Origin: a virus
DNA: 39,833 nt
IMG/VR virus record: IMGVR_UViG_3300040801_001899
Location: 1 to 39,833 of that record
Strand: one strand, 5' to 3'
Under the pieces are notes generated by a model, which was not told where the DNA came from, did no database searches, and saw nothing but the letters and a program-made list of their open reading frames with translations. A program made the translations under genes and the position numbers. Below are positions 17,578 through 25,540 of the stretch, piece by piece (within the stretch, counting starts at the first letter, position 1; each line of letters begins with the position of its first letter).

Positions 17578-18069
17578 TTATACTGTTGCAAATCTAATTT
17601 GGTAAGTAACTTCAACCTGTTGGTTACTCGCTAATTGTGAACTCGAAAATGTGTTACCCGCCATAATTGATCCACCGTTTACCGTACTCGTCGGGAATAA
17701 CCCGATATTATTTAACTGAACTGTCGAAGGTGAAGTAACAAATGAATCTGAACTCGCGAAGGTCGCCGTAAACTGAGCCGTCTTACTTGCTAATTTAGCT
17801 GTTGTGATTGCTTTTCTTTTTTGTAATTCACCCGATAGACTTGTGTCTGCGTCCGCAGGTGCTCCGCCCGTCCCTAATGCTATATGGGAAACTCTTAGCG
17901 ATCCCGCCTGTGCTAACATCAAATCAACGAGGTAATGTTCAATCCCCGTGTTCGTTGTGTTATTCTTATTCCATCCAGACTTACCGACTAACTTCCCGTC
18001 TGAATTTCTTATGTTCAACCTGAAAAACCCCTGAGGCATTATATTCGTTTGAACTGCTTTTTTTCTCAT
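17578..18069 (-). CDS. Structural protein, probably neck or tail-fibre associated
   Basis: The 163-residue protein carries VSHIALGTGGAPADADTSLSGEL near residues 60-82 and later NNIGLF and GGSIMAGNTFSSSQLASNQQVEVTYQIRF (about 122-160). This fits a beta-sandwich found in small phage structural proteins near fibres, often read as a fibre adaptor or head fibre. The basic N-terminus (MRKKAVQTN) is exposed. It follows the 84-residue gene, with GGAGAAAAA before its ATG. The exact location in the virion is not established. Confidence 0.6.
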   Translation of the reverse strand: MRKKAVQTNIMPQGFFRLNIRNSDGKLVGKSGWNKNNTTNTGIEHYLVDLMLAQAGSLRVSHIALGTGGAPADADTSLSGELQKRKAITTAKLASKTAQFTATFASSDSFVTSPSTVQLNNIGLFPTSTVNGGSIMAGNTFSSSQLASNQQVEVTYQIRFATV

Positions 18070-18085
18070 TTCTTTTTTTCTCCTA

Positions 18086-18340
18086 TTATTTTATTTGAAC
18101 GCTTACACTCTCTTGTATTCCTAAACTATCCCCCGTCGTCTTCCTCTCTTCTAACTGATCCCTGTAATAATAAACCAAAGTCGCAAAATCCACACTGCTT
18201 AACTGTAACTCCAATTTCCTTTCAGGACTTAGACTTTTCAATTTTTTTATTATCTCATTTTCAGGCAACCTCTGCCCGTATGCATCAAATAAAAAAGGGT
18301 AAATAGTATGATCCTTTGTGATAACTCTTGTAACTGTCAT
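18086..18340 (-). CDS. Small protein of unknown function in neck module
   Basis: The 84-residue protein is not recognised. Residues 26-70 (LPENEIIKKLKSLSPERKLELQLSSVDFATLVYYYRDQL) look helical and amphipathic, and the ends look extended. It lies between the fibre-adaptor-like protein and the 163-residue structural protein, so a structural or assembly role is likely. Confidence 0.6.
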   Translation of the reverse strand: MTVTRVITKDHTIYPFLFDAYGQRLPENEIIKKLKSLSPERKLELQLSSVDFATLVYYYRDQLEERKTTGDSLGIQESVSVQIK

Positions 18341-18344
18341 TTTA

Positions 18345-18620
18345 TTATTTCTCCTTAACTAAAATAATTATTGTTTGATCGTTCTTACGTCCGTCCGTCG
18401 TCTCAATACTATTCTTAACTTTATACTTCACCCCCGCCGTGCCTCCGCTTAACCAGACCGTTGCTTTTTGTGTAGTATTACTTTCACTATCCTTTGTAAT
18501 TCCACTATCCAGAACCCAACTGCTGACCGTTATCTCATCCGTTACTAACCAATCCGTCCAATCTATTACATAATCCACAACCGCATCTGGGTCTTTTATA
18601 AAAATATTATCTGCTGACAT
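18345..18620 (-). CDS. Fibre-tail adaptor-like small structural protein
   Basis: The 91-residue protein matches the small beta-sandwich often called phage fibre-tail adaptor: VVDYVIDWTDWL (residues 14-25), DEITVSSWVLDSGIT (28-42), KATVWLSGGTAGVKYKVKNSI (52-72) and TDGRKNDQTIIILV near the end. Such proteins lie beside head-tail connector genes and probably mount appendages or stabilise the neck. It starts three bases after the stopper gene. Confidence 0.75.
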   Translation of the reverse strand: MSADNIFIKDPDAVVDYVIDWTDWLVTDEITVSSWVLDSGITKDSESNTTQKATVWLSGGTAGVKYKVKNSIETTDGRKNDQTIIILVKEK

Positions 18621-18623
18621 TTT

Positions 18624-18944
18624 TTATTTTTCCCTTTTTAATTCAACTTCTTTATGTTGGTTCAAACCAAAATCAGCATCCACTAATGTAACCACTTCAT
18701 AATTATTCCCCCCTATTGAAATGATGTCCGCCTCCCTTATATCCACACTCGTATAAGTATATAATCTATTGGTAACTTCAATTCCTGACATCTTATATTG
18801 TAACTGTTCATACTGTCTAACAGGCAATAATTTCCCCTTACTCGTAACAACCGTCGATAACGTCTGGGTATAACTACCCCCGCCCTCCGCCACTAATATT
18901 TTTCTCTTCACTTCAAACGGTGTGTTGAATAACGCCTGAATCAT
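18624..18944 (-). CDS. Head-tail stopper / head closure protein (SPP1 gp16-like)
   Basis: This protein of about 106 residues has the pattern of the small beta-barrel stopper: FEVKRKILVAEGGGSYTQT, an internal GKLLPV, TNRLYTYTSVDIREADIISIGGNNYEVV, and an HKEVELK end. It would close the head pore after packaging and dock the tail. A TTG three codons upstream (18951-18953) is also in frame, but the ATG at 18944 lies just after the stop of the connector gene and is preferred. Gene order matches SPP1-type head completion. Confidence 0.7.
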   Translation of the reverse strand: MIQALFNTPFEVKRKILVAEGGGSYTQTLSTVVTSKGKLLPVRQYEQLQYKMSGIEVTNRLYTYTSVDIREADIISIGGNNYEVVTLVDADFGLNQHKEVELKREK

Positions 18945-18946
18945 TT

Positions 18947-19522
18947 CTACCAACTTAATTTTTTGTACTTATTAAACATCCCTAAAATTTCTTTAGGAAT
19001 TTCCTCAGCATACGTAACCGAATAACTAACTAATGATTCACTCTTTACACCCTTTAAACCTTCTTTATTCAATAGGTATTGAATCAACCTCGCCGTAGGC
19101 ACTTTTAATCCCTTCGGGTAATTGACTTTCCTTATTGTTACAAATGAATCAATCGGACTTTCATCGGTTAGCGTCTCCCCTATTGCATTTTCAAAGGTAA
19201 GAGTGAGTTTATCCCCCGCCACTGTTTTTATTTCATACAGCCCGTCGTTGTAATATGATCCTATTACTCTGACATCCAAACCACTAACAAAATAATTTTC
19301 TGAGAATCCAGAAAGACTGTCCGTGATCCATCCGTCCGCTTTGCTAAACGTAAAGCTGTTTGATTTATAATAAACGAGTGCGTCCAGAAAGGTGTTTTGC
19401 AATATATCGAAACAAACTAAATTACGGACAAATGGAATTAATGATTCTATCGTCTCATCATAACTATTGTCCGCCGTTAATTGTAATATGCCCTTCACCT
19501 CTTCAAGTGTTATTAAAGGCAT
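18947..19522 (-). CDS. Head-tail connector / adaptor protein (gp15/gp6-like)
   Basis: The 191-residue protein starts with LITLEEVKGILQL...DETIESLIPFVRNLVCFDI, the typical helical opening of gp15/gp6-like adaptors that bind the portal. The middle part (about 50-130) is an additional beta domain, and the C-terminal part resumes helical character (TARLIQYLLNKEGLKGVKSESLVSYSVTY, then EEIPKEILGMFNKYKKL). It precedes the stopper gene. The inserted beta segment makes it longer than simple adaptors. Confidence 0.75.
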   Translation of the reverse strand: MPLITLEEVKGILQLTADNSYDETIESLIPFVRNLVCFDILQNTFLDALVYYKSNSFTFSKADGWITDSLSGFSENYFVSGLDVRVIGSYYNDGLYEIKTVAGDKLTLTFENAIGETLTDESPIDSFVTIRKVNYPKGLKVPTARLIQYLLNKEGLKGVKSESLVSYSVTYAEEIPKEILGMFNKYKKLSW

Positions 19523-19526
19523 ATCC

Positions 19527-19730
19527 TTATCCCTTCTTAGAACCTAATTTTTTCTTGTCTGTTTTAACTATTCCAGAATCTTTTTGTGTCCCCTCGTCGT
19601 CTCCGCCCTCCTCTTCAACTCCCTTTAACTCTATTTTGCGTAATGCAACATATTTCTTAACTCTTCTATCAAACCTTGAAACTTTTATTGCTAAAGATAG
19701 GGGTAACTCCACCATAATTTCGTTCGACAT
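19527..19730 (-). CDS. Small charged protein of unknown function
   Basis: The 67-residue product is helical at the N-terminus and ends in a strongly charged tail (EEEGGDDEGTQKDSG, then KKKLGSKKG). It lies between the decoration gene's terminator and the connector gene, so a role in head completion is possible. No family is recognised. Confidence 0.6.
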   Translation of the reverse strand: MSNEIMVELPLSLAIKVSRFDRRVKKYVALRKIELKGVEEEGGDDEGTQKDSGIVKTDKKKLGSKKG

Positions 19731-19765
19731 AATAAATTCCTTTTTATTTTTTTATAAACCTGATT

Positions 19766-19799
19766 AAAAAAAAGATAGGGAGTATTTAACTCCCTTATC
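19766..19799 (-). terminator. Rho-independent terminator after the capsid genes
   Basis: On the minus strand a ten-pair stem with one bulge (GATAAGGGAGT paired with ACTCCCTATC) and a short AT loop is followed by eight U. It lies right after the decoration-protein gene. It probably sets a high level of capsid transcripts with partial read-through into the connector genes. Confidence 0.85.
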
Positions 19800-19800
19800 A

Positions 19801-20154
19801 TTAACCGTTTTTAAGTTTAAACACCCTGACAAATCCTGCCGAATCGGTCGCCCACGTAATAGAAAGTTTTCCCGCACTCTTGAACCTTGAGCTGGGACCG
19901 AACTTAATTAAATGAGAAATACCACTTCCAACCAGATAGGTCTGTGCCCCCTTACCTTTATCGACAAAATCCCCCGCACCCACCACCATACCAGTAGACG
20001 CGTGGTCGCTATCAACTTGAATTAACAGCGTGTCGTCTTTCTCATATGCTATTGTGTTTGTGTTTGCCTGTACGATTGCCGTACCCGCCCCCTGCGTAAT
20101 AACCGCACCCGCAGAACTATCTAAATCAACGGGTGTCAATGCAACTATTGCCAT
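19801..20154 (-). CDS. Probable capsid decoration protein
   Basis: The 117-residue protein is all-beta in character (VALTPVDLDSSAGAVITQGAG, NTIAYEKDDTLLIQVDS, GKLSITWATDSAGFVRVFKL). It follows the major capsid gene directly, the place of small decoration or cement proteins. No motif beyond this is known to me. A strong terminator lies immediately downstream, in keeping with an abundant product. Alternatives such as a minor structural protein remain possible. Confidence 0.65.
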   Translation of the reverse strand: MAIVALTPVDLDSSAGAVITQGAGTAIVQANTNTIAYEKDDTLLIQVDSDHASTGMVVGAGDFVDKGKGAQTYLVGSGISHLIKFGPSSRFKSAGKLSITWATDSAGFVRVFKLKNG

Positions 20155-20209
20155 CTTATTATTTCCTTATTTATTTTTTTTAAATGTTAATTACTGAACG
20201 GCAATAAAA

Positions 20210-21058
20210 TTATGCCTCTGCTGTCTTATCAGCATACCATACCAAAGTCATATCAGGCCTAATACACTTTCCACCATATACGTGCAAACCTTTCATTGCA
20301 TCTGCAAATCTTTTTTCAGGTCGATATGCTTCAACACTTGCAATTTGTTCTGCGAATGTAAATGATTGTCCCCGCACCCCTGCTATGTTTCTGGTAATAT
20401 CCCAACTCGAACTATTCTTAGAAACGTTGGTTGATACTAAAATATCAAATCCAAATATTCTATCCACTAACCCATTAGCCCATAATCCATCATTAACTGT
20501 CTTTGTAGTTAATCCCGCACCGATCAATTTTGATAATACCCACGGAGCCACTACAAGAAATCTGCCTTCCATCGGAATCGACGCGTCGTTAAATGTTTCC
20601 TGAATTGCTAAAATTTCATCCTCAACATTTAAGGTTGTCAAATCAACAGGAGACGCAGAGGTATTTCTCGCCATCCCCGCCTCTGAATATTTCCCTGCAA
20701 AGAATGTATCCACGACATCACGCAACTTATAACCCGCCTTGCGTGTCGCCTCATTCATCAGTTGAACATTTCCTTGACGTTTGTCAATATCGTCAATCTG
20801 AAAATTGAAATATTTCTGCTGATCGATTGTGAGAATGGTTTGAGCATCCGTCAATGCCTCTGGGTCTGCTATATCGGTGTCCTTTGTGTAAGTATTAATT
20901 GTTGGTTCACCCACCATATTTATTCTAACCGTGTCCCCCGCCTGTGATATTTCCCCCTCGTAACTCCTGTTTGCAAGGTTTGCAAATATGTGGCTCTTTT
21001 CAAGTGTGCTGAGAATGTTAGCACTCCACAATTCAGGAATGAAATTATTTAAAGACAT
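20210..21058 (-). CDS. Major capsid protein (P22-coat-like, HK97 fold)
   Basis: The 282-residue protein fits a P22-type coat protein: FIPELWSANILSTLEKSHIFANLANRSYEGEISQAGDTVRI (residues 6-46) is the typical N-terminal arm and E-loop region. RQGNVQLMNEATRKAGYKLRDVVD is the spine-helix region, and GRFLVVAPWVLSKLI..., LVDRIFGFDILVSTNV and GKCIRPDMTLVWYADK belong to the A- and P-domains. It lies between the scaffold and decoration genes. No propeptide or protease gene is apparent, consistent with a scaffold-driven shell. Confidence 0.92.
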   Translation of the reverse strand: MSLNNFIPELWSANILSTLEKSHIFANLANRSYEGEISQAGDTVRINMVGEPTINTYTKDTDIADPEALTDAQTILTIDQQKYFNFQIDDIDKRQGNVQLMNEATRKAGYKLRDVVDTFFAGKYSEAGMARNTSASPVDLTTLNVEDEILAIQETFNDASIPMEGRFLVVAPWVLSKLIGAGLTTKTVNDGLWANGLVDRIFGFDILVSTNVSKNSSSWDITRNIAGVRGQSFTFAEQIASVEAYRPEKRFADAMKGLHVYGGKCIRPDMTLVWYADKTAEA

Positions 21059-21088
21059 TTTTTACTCTTTCTTATTTATTTATTAAAA

Positions 21089-21766
21089 TTATTTTTTCCA
21101 ATGCCCTGAACTCTCGTTGATCTTATCAATGTTAGCAACTCTTTCTCTCGGCGTCATTGAATCAAATTGTTCCCTCGTAACAAATCCATCTGGTAAATCA
21201 ACATCCAGATTAATCCTGTTACCCGCAATCTTTTTTTCTCCAAACAAATCTTTGTATTCGTTCTTTATCGGTTCAATAATTTCCTTTGCGTTCTTTATCT
21301 CTTCACCTTCCAACTCTATTTTATTCAAATCAAACTTTGATAATAATAAGTCGGGGTGCTTTGCCCCGCTTGACCTCAATGCATCCTTTAAGGCAAATCT
21401 TTTTTGAATCTCCGCCGTCCGTTTCTCCCCCTCCGTCTCGTTCAATTTGATTCTATCCTGTAGTTCTGCTAATTGGGTCTGTAACTCCGTTGCACTCAAA
21501 TTCGCTTTTTTCAGAGTTGCTAACTCCTTTGCGTACTCCGTCGTCTGAGATTTTAGGGTTTTAATCTCATCCAATTTCTCGTTAAACTTTTCTTTAGGTA
21601 ACCACTCACCATTGTTGGTAACCGCCACCGTCTCGTCACTTTTATGTAAGAACGCTTTTTGACCTTTCGGTACTAACTCTAAACTCGCCCCGTCGGTCAA
21701 TTTTTCACTGACCTGTCTAAATAAATCTTCGCCTAAGATTTTTTTTATTGCTTCCATTCTATTCAC
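21089..21766 (-). CDS. Scaffolding protein (gp20-like)
   Basis: The 225-residue protein has a long predicted coiled coil (about residues 60-130, KLDEIKTLKSQTTEYAKELATLKK and onward). A charged C-terminal part follows, with DLPDGFVTREQFDSMTPRERVANIDKINESSG, the pattern of phage minor structural GP20-type scaffolds. It lies directly before the coat gene, with an AAAGGAGTG Shine-Dalgarno. It should guide capsid assembly and then leave or be retained. Confidence 0.85.
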   Translation of the reverse strand: MNRMEAIKKILGEDLFRQVSEKLTDGASLELVPKGQKAFLHKSDETVAVTNNGEWLPKEKFNEKLDEIKTLKSQTTEYAKELATLKKANLSATELQTQLAELQDRIKLNETEGEKRTAEIQKRFALKDALRSSGAKHPDLLLSKFDLNKIELEGEEIKNAKEIIEPIKNEYKDLFGEKKIAGNRINLDVDLPDGFVTREQFDSMTPRERVANIDKINESSGHWKK

Positions 21767-21794
21767 TCCTTTGATTATTTTAGGTTATCAACCC

Positions 21795-21832
21795 GAAGGA
21801 AAGAGAATTTTTTTAGTTGTCTCTTTCAACCG
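21795..21832 (-). promoter_or_regulatory. Hairpin in the leader of the scaffold gene region
   Basis: GAAAGAGA and TCTCTTTC form an eight-base inverted repeat around a T/A-rich loop, between the 77-residue gene and the scaffold gene. On the minus strand it is followed by CUUCGGG rather than a U-tract, so it is more likely an RNA processing or stability element than a terminator. Confidence 0.4.
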
Positions 21833-21877
21833 ATTGTAAATTAAGTATTTTTATTTTTTATCCGCAACCTTATTTAA

Positions 21878-22111
21878 TTAAGGTATCAACTCATATCTCA
21901 AATATGATGAACTTCTAAAGGGCAGAAATTCCAGAAATTTTTCTCCGTCCTCTACTTCGATCCTCTCCCCCGTCTCAGGATGAATCTTTCTTTCCTTATC
22001 CAATTTTTCTAATAACTCCTTATTATCGCAAATCACTTCCCCCTCGTCAATCCTGAACTCTGCAATCTTTTTTTTCTCCCCGTTCTCATAACTATATGTA
22101 ATTACTTTCAT
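21878..22111 (-). CDS. Small protein of unknown function
   Basis: The 77-residue product has a beta-hairpin-like start (KVITYSYENGEKKKIAEFRIDEGE) followed by charged helix (NKELLEKLDKERKIH). It lies between the MuF-kinase gene and the scaffold gene, with an AGAAAGG Shine-Dalgarno. No family is recognised. Its position next to the kinase fusion makes an immunity or modulator role worth testing, but that is only a guess from position. Confidence 0.6.
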   Translation of the reverse strand: MKVITYSYENGEKKKIAEFRIDEGEVICDNKELLEKLDKERKIHPETGERIEVEDGEKFLEFLPFRSSSYLRYELIP

Positions 22112-22126
22112 ACTGATCCTTTCTTT

Positions 22127-23959
22127 TTATTCCCACCAATCTTTATGCTGATAGAATGAAGGTTGTTCCCAATCATGCTCTGATAAATATTTTGCCCTTG
22201 CAAACATATCATCTATTTTATGTTGAGCCAACTCCACCTCTTTTAATCTCGCCTCCACCCTCGTCCTGTTACTTAGAAACTTTTTTAATTTTTCTTTAAT
22301 CCCGTCGTTCATCTTCCACCCCCAGTGATTCCCCGCCTCTTCCACTAAATCATTGAAATACGTCTGCCCCCTGAATATAATTCCGTTGTCTATTAAAGCG
22401 ACCTCCCCCGTAGAATTTATCATTAAATTTCCCCCGTGCCTGTCCGTGTTTGCTAAAATAGCATCCATTAAACTTATTCTCTCTCCTAAATCAGTGTCTA
22501 TTATTATATCTCTAACCCTCTCAATATCCCTCGTCCCCGCCGTGTTCAATGTTTTATATCCGTGCTTAAATTCCTGCAAACTCCCCACCCCCGCCCTTGC
22601 GTCCGTATACTTAACTGTTGTCGGAACCAAATTCATCCCTAACTCTTCATCTATTATTGAAGCAGATATTTCATTCTTCCACTGTTCCAAATTAGCAAAC
22701 CCCCCGTATTCCATTGACTTCGGTTTGAATACTCCCTTCGTCCCGTCAGGTGCTGTCTTAATGAAACTTCCATTAACACCTCCGCCCAAATCCTCCGTCG
22801 TCGTATAATTCGCACTCTCCAATCTCTTTCTGTTTGATTCAACAGGAGAAATTTTTCTGTCCCTCTTCATTGGTTTTATTTTTTCTTTTTTCTCTTTTTT
22901 CACCCTCTCTTTTTTTACTTTCTCCTTGACTACCTTCGGTTTTTTTACTTTCTCTTTTATTATTTTTTCTTTTATAACATTACTCGGAACGGTTAACGCT
23001 TTTAACGGTGCAGGATTTTTTATAGGTGCTTTTACTTTTAGAACTCTATTCTGGAAATACTGATTATACGTTTCATATTTTTTTACACCCTCCCCCCTCA
23101 CTCTCATTAAGCTTGGTTTCATCCCCTCAATATTCGTAACCGTCGTACATCTGCAATTTATATCCTGACTTGCCACCCCTGACATAGTAGGTGCTTCCGT
23201 CCACGTCCCGTCGGGTAATATCCATCCACCTTCTTTTGTTTTTTCCTCTTCCCTGCCATCCATATCAATGTGATCCTGCCTCGTCCTTGAATCCAGAGTT
23301 GATAACCACACCCTTGTCATTTTTAACCCCGCCTCCTCCCCGTATTCCTTTGCCTGATTATAAGAGGTTAAATTTCCCCAGTTGTGTGCCCTCTGGCTCT
23401 CCGTCCTGACTATTCTTAAAATATTATTACTAAAATATTTTCCCATCGTGTCCTTGACTTCAATAGCCGTCTTTCTATACCCATCCCCCCTTATCAATCC
23501 ATCAAATACCTTCTGTCTTATCCCCTTATTCAAGTTGTGTGCCCCTAAATCCATCCTCTCCTGCCATTTAATCCTGTCATAAGGGTTTATCATTGACGCC
23601 TCAATCGTCTTTTCATTTAATAAACCAAATCTTAAATCCATCCCCGTCGCACTCTCATATCCCCACCCCGCCCCGTAATAACTCTTTGCAAATGTTTCTT
23701 TGATTAGTTTCTCCGTCCCCCCGTTAATCTCACTATTCATTCGGTTCAGAATACCCGCAATTTGTTTTTCCATATTTTCAAGGCGTCCGTATCTGAACGC
23801 CTCATTGATATTCTTTGCCTTCCCGTGCAACTCCGCTAATCGATCTTTAATCTCATTGTAATAATCAAGGTACTTTGAATATATCCTTAATTCAAACTGA
23901 GATAATCGTGCGTCGTACTCATCCCTCGTCCACTTGAAATATTGGCTTAACTCGTTCAT
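22127..23959 (-). CDS. MuF-type minor head protein fused to a PI3/4-kinase-like domain
   Basis: The 610-residue protein has two parts. Residues 1-275 form a MuF/SPP1 gp7-type head morphogenesis domain, with VRTESQRAHNWGN (184-196), WLSTLDSRTRQDHIDMDG (218-235) and the ending ASQDINCRCT (263-272). A Lys-rich linker (about 328-370) follows. Residues 385-610 look like a PI3/PI4-kinase-type or HipA-like catalytic domain: glycine loop GGGVNGSF (392-399), VFKPKS with Lys412 as ATP-binding lysine, ISASIIDEELG for the helix that pairs with it, catalytic NTDRHGGNLM (504-513) and metal-binding IDNG (523-526). All key kinase residues are present, suggesting activity on a lipid, protein or small molecule. 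MuF proteins ride in the head, so delivery into the host is plausible but inferred. It starts two bases after the portal gene. Confidence 0.85.
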   Translation of the reverse strand: MNELSQYFKWTRDEYDARLSQFELRIYSKYLDYYNEIKDRLAELHGKAKNINEAFRYGRLENMEKQIAGILNRMNSEINGGTEKLIKETFAKSYYGAGWGYESATGMDLRFGLLNEKTIEASMINPYDRIKWQERMDLGAHNLNKGIRQKVFDGLIRGDGYRKTAIEVKDTMGKYFSNNILRIVRTESQRAHNWGNLTSYNQAKEYGEEAGLKMTRVWLSTLDSRTRQDHIDMDGREEEKTKEGGWILPDGTWTEAPTMSGVASQDINCRCTTVTNIEGMKPSLMRVRGEGVKKYETYNQYFQNRVLKVKAPIKNPAPLKALTVPSNVIKEKIIKEKVKKPKVVKEKVKKERVKKEKKEKIKPMKRDRKISPVESNRKRLESANYTTTEDLGGGVNGSFIKTAPDGTKGVFKPKSMEYGGFANLEQWKNEISASIIDEELGMNLVPTTVKYTDARAGVGSLQEFKHGYKTLNTAGTRDIERVRDIIIDTDLGERISLMDAILANTDRHGGNLMINSTGEVALIDNGIIFRGQTYFNDLVEEAGNHWGWKMNDGIKEKLKKFLSNRTRVEARLKEVELAQHKIDDMFARAKYLSEHDWEQPSFYQHKDWWE

Positions 23960-23961
23960 CT

Positions 23962-25512
23962 TTATTTATTTTTTTCCTGACCTTCCCCCTCATCCTCATC
24001 CTCCCCGTCTGGTTCATTCAGGTAAGGGTCATTTATTTTCATCTCCTCCTGTTCCGCTTCCATCAAATCAATTTCATTCTCCTTTGCGTACGGGTGTTCA
24101 CTTACTATTGTTTCCATACTCAAAATTCCACGACTTTCGTTCAATGATTTAATTTTTTCTGCCTCATTCGTTATTGCGGACTTATCAAACGTCACCGCTA
24201 ATAATTTGTAATCATACTCCCCGCCATCCTTTGCAACATCTTTCAGATAAACCGAAATAAAATAAAACAAATCACTTAACGCCAAATTTAATTTCCTGAT
24301 AATTACATTTGCTTTTAAATCCAATAAAGAATAAATAAACTTCAACGCCACCCCCGAAGGTGCGTTTCCAAACTTATCTGTTTTCAGATTGACCGCCATA
24401 CCATTGATAAAAATATTATCCTCTTCCCTGTCTAAATGTGCCTTACTCGCCTTTTCAGGTAAATCCAATACCTTCGGTTCTGCCCCTCCGTCCTCTCCCA
24501 CCTTCAGCGCCTTATAGGTTTTCAAATTTTTCCTAAATTCCCTTAGACTATCCCCCTCGTAATTCTCTAATACCCAAATAGCATCCTGCAAATCTGCAAG
24601 TTTATTACTCATATCTGAATTGTGTAAATCGTAATCATCTATCAAATTTTTAATCGGTCTTAGGTCGTTTATCCTTTCATCATTATTCGGCAACTCAATG
24701 AACGGCACACTCCCCCAACTTCCAGAAATAATATTTTCAGGATCTTCTGTATTATACTCTACCCAGTGAGGACGTGGGTTTCCCCCGTTCATCGCTTCCT
24801 GAATATCCAGAACATAATAATTGTCCCCGTAACTCCCTCCCCTTTTCTCTTCAATGTAAAAAGTAACTTTCTCCTCATCGTACCATTCCACTTTCTTTTT
24901 AAATTCACTTTCCCCCTTAGAATTTATAAACTCAAATTCATAATACCTGATAATACTCATTAACTTTTTTTGGTAACGTGAATCATAGACAGGAATTATT
25001 TGTTCTGCGGGTATAATTACATAATCAAACTCCCCCTCTTCATTTATAAACACGTGTAACCACTCCGTCCCCTTATTACTCGCCCCCTTAATCCATTGAG
25101 GTAACATATCATCAAACTGTTCCCCTAAAATCTCAATCACTTTATCCTTAAACTCTTCCGCCATCTTATTGTCTTTCTCCTTAGACGTAATCTTGATCGG
25201 CTTCCCTGCAATATATCCCGCCTTCTGCTCTACAATGATCCTGTGGAACGTGTGCTGTAACTTTGCGTTACTTGCCTCCTTATCCTCAACCTCCTGAGAA
25301 TCTAAGAAATAAGTAATCTTTCTTCTATTTATTTCAATGTGCTTCGCCTCGAAATACTTCACCCCCGTCCGCATCTCTTTTTTTAACTCACTGAACTCAT
25401 CTTTTTTAATCAAGTGTTTCAATACCTCTGAATCACTTACACTCTGCTGATGTTTTTGTTTAGCTAACCTTAACCGTGTGTTTGCTATGTCCGTCTGCGT
25501 TAAATATGCCAT
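23962..25512 (-). CDS. Portal protein (SPP1 gp6-like)
   Basis: The 516-residue protein has the features of the SPP1-type portal: RTGVKYFEAKHIEINRRKI near residues 48-66, IIVEQKAGYIAGKPIKI (about 91-107), an internal SWGSVPFIELPNNDERINDLRPIKNLIDDYDLHNSDMSNKLADLQDAIWVL segment (about 265-315) and a helical LDLKANVIIRKLNLAL part. The last 25 residues are strongly acidic. It forms the dodecameric DNA gateway bound by the terminase, and lies directly after the large terminase gene. Confidence 0.93.
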   Translation of the reverse strand: MAYLTQTDIANTRLRLAKQKHQQSVSDSEVLKHLIKKDEFSELKKEMRTGVKYFEAKHIEINRRKITYFLDSQEVEDKEASNAKLQHTFHRIIVEQKAGYIAGKPIKITSKEKDNKMAEEFKDKVIEILGEQFDDMLPQWIKGASNKGTEWLHVFINEEGEFDYVIIPAEQIIPVYDSRYQKKLMSIIRYYEFEFINSKGESEFKKKVEWYDEEKVTFYIEEKRGGSYGDNYYVLDIQEAMNGGNPRPHWVEYNTEDPENIISGSWGSVPFIELPNNDERINDLRPIKNLIDDYDLHNSDMSNKLADLQDAIWVLENYEGDSLREFRKNLKTYKALKVGEDGGAEPKVLDLPEKASKAHLDREEDNIFINGMAVNLKTDKFGNAPSGVALKFIYSLLDLKANVIIRKLNLALSDLFYFISVYLKDVAKDGGEYDYKLLAVTFDKSAITNEAEKIKSLNESRGILSMETIVSEHPYAKENEIDLMEAEQEEMKINDPYLNEPDGEDEDEGEGQEKNK

Positions 25513-25540
25513 ATCACTAACCTTTCATTTAAAAAAAATA

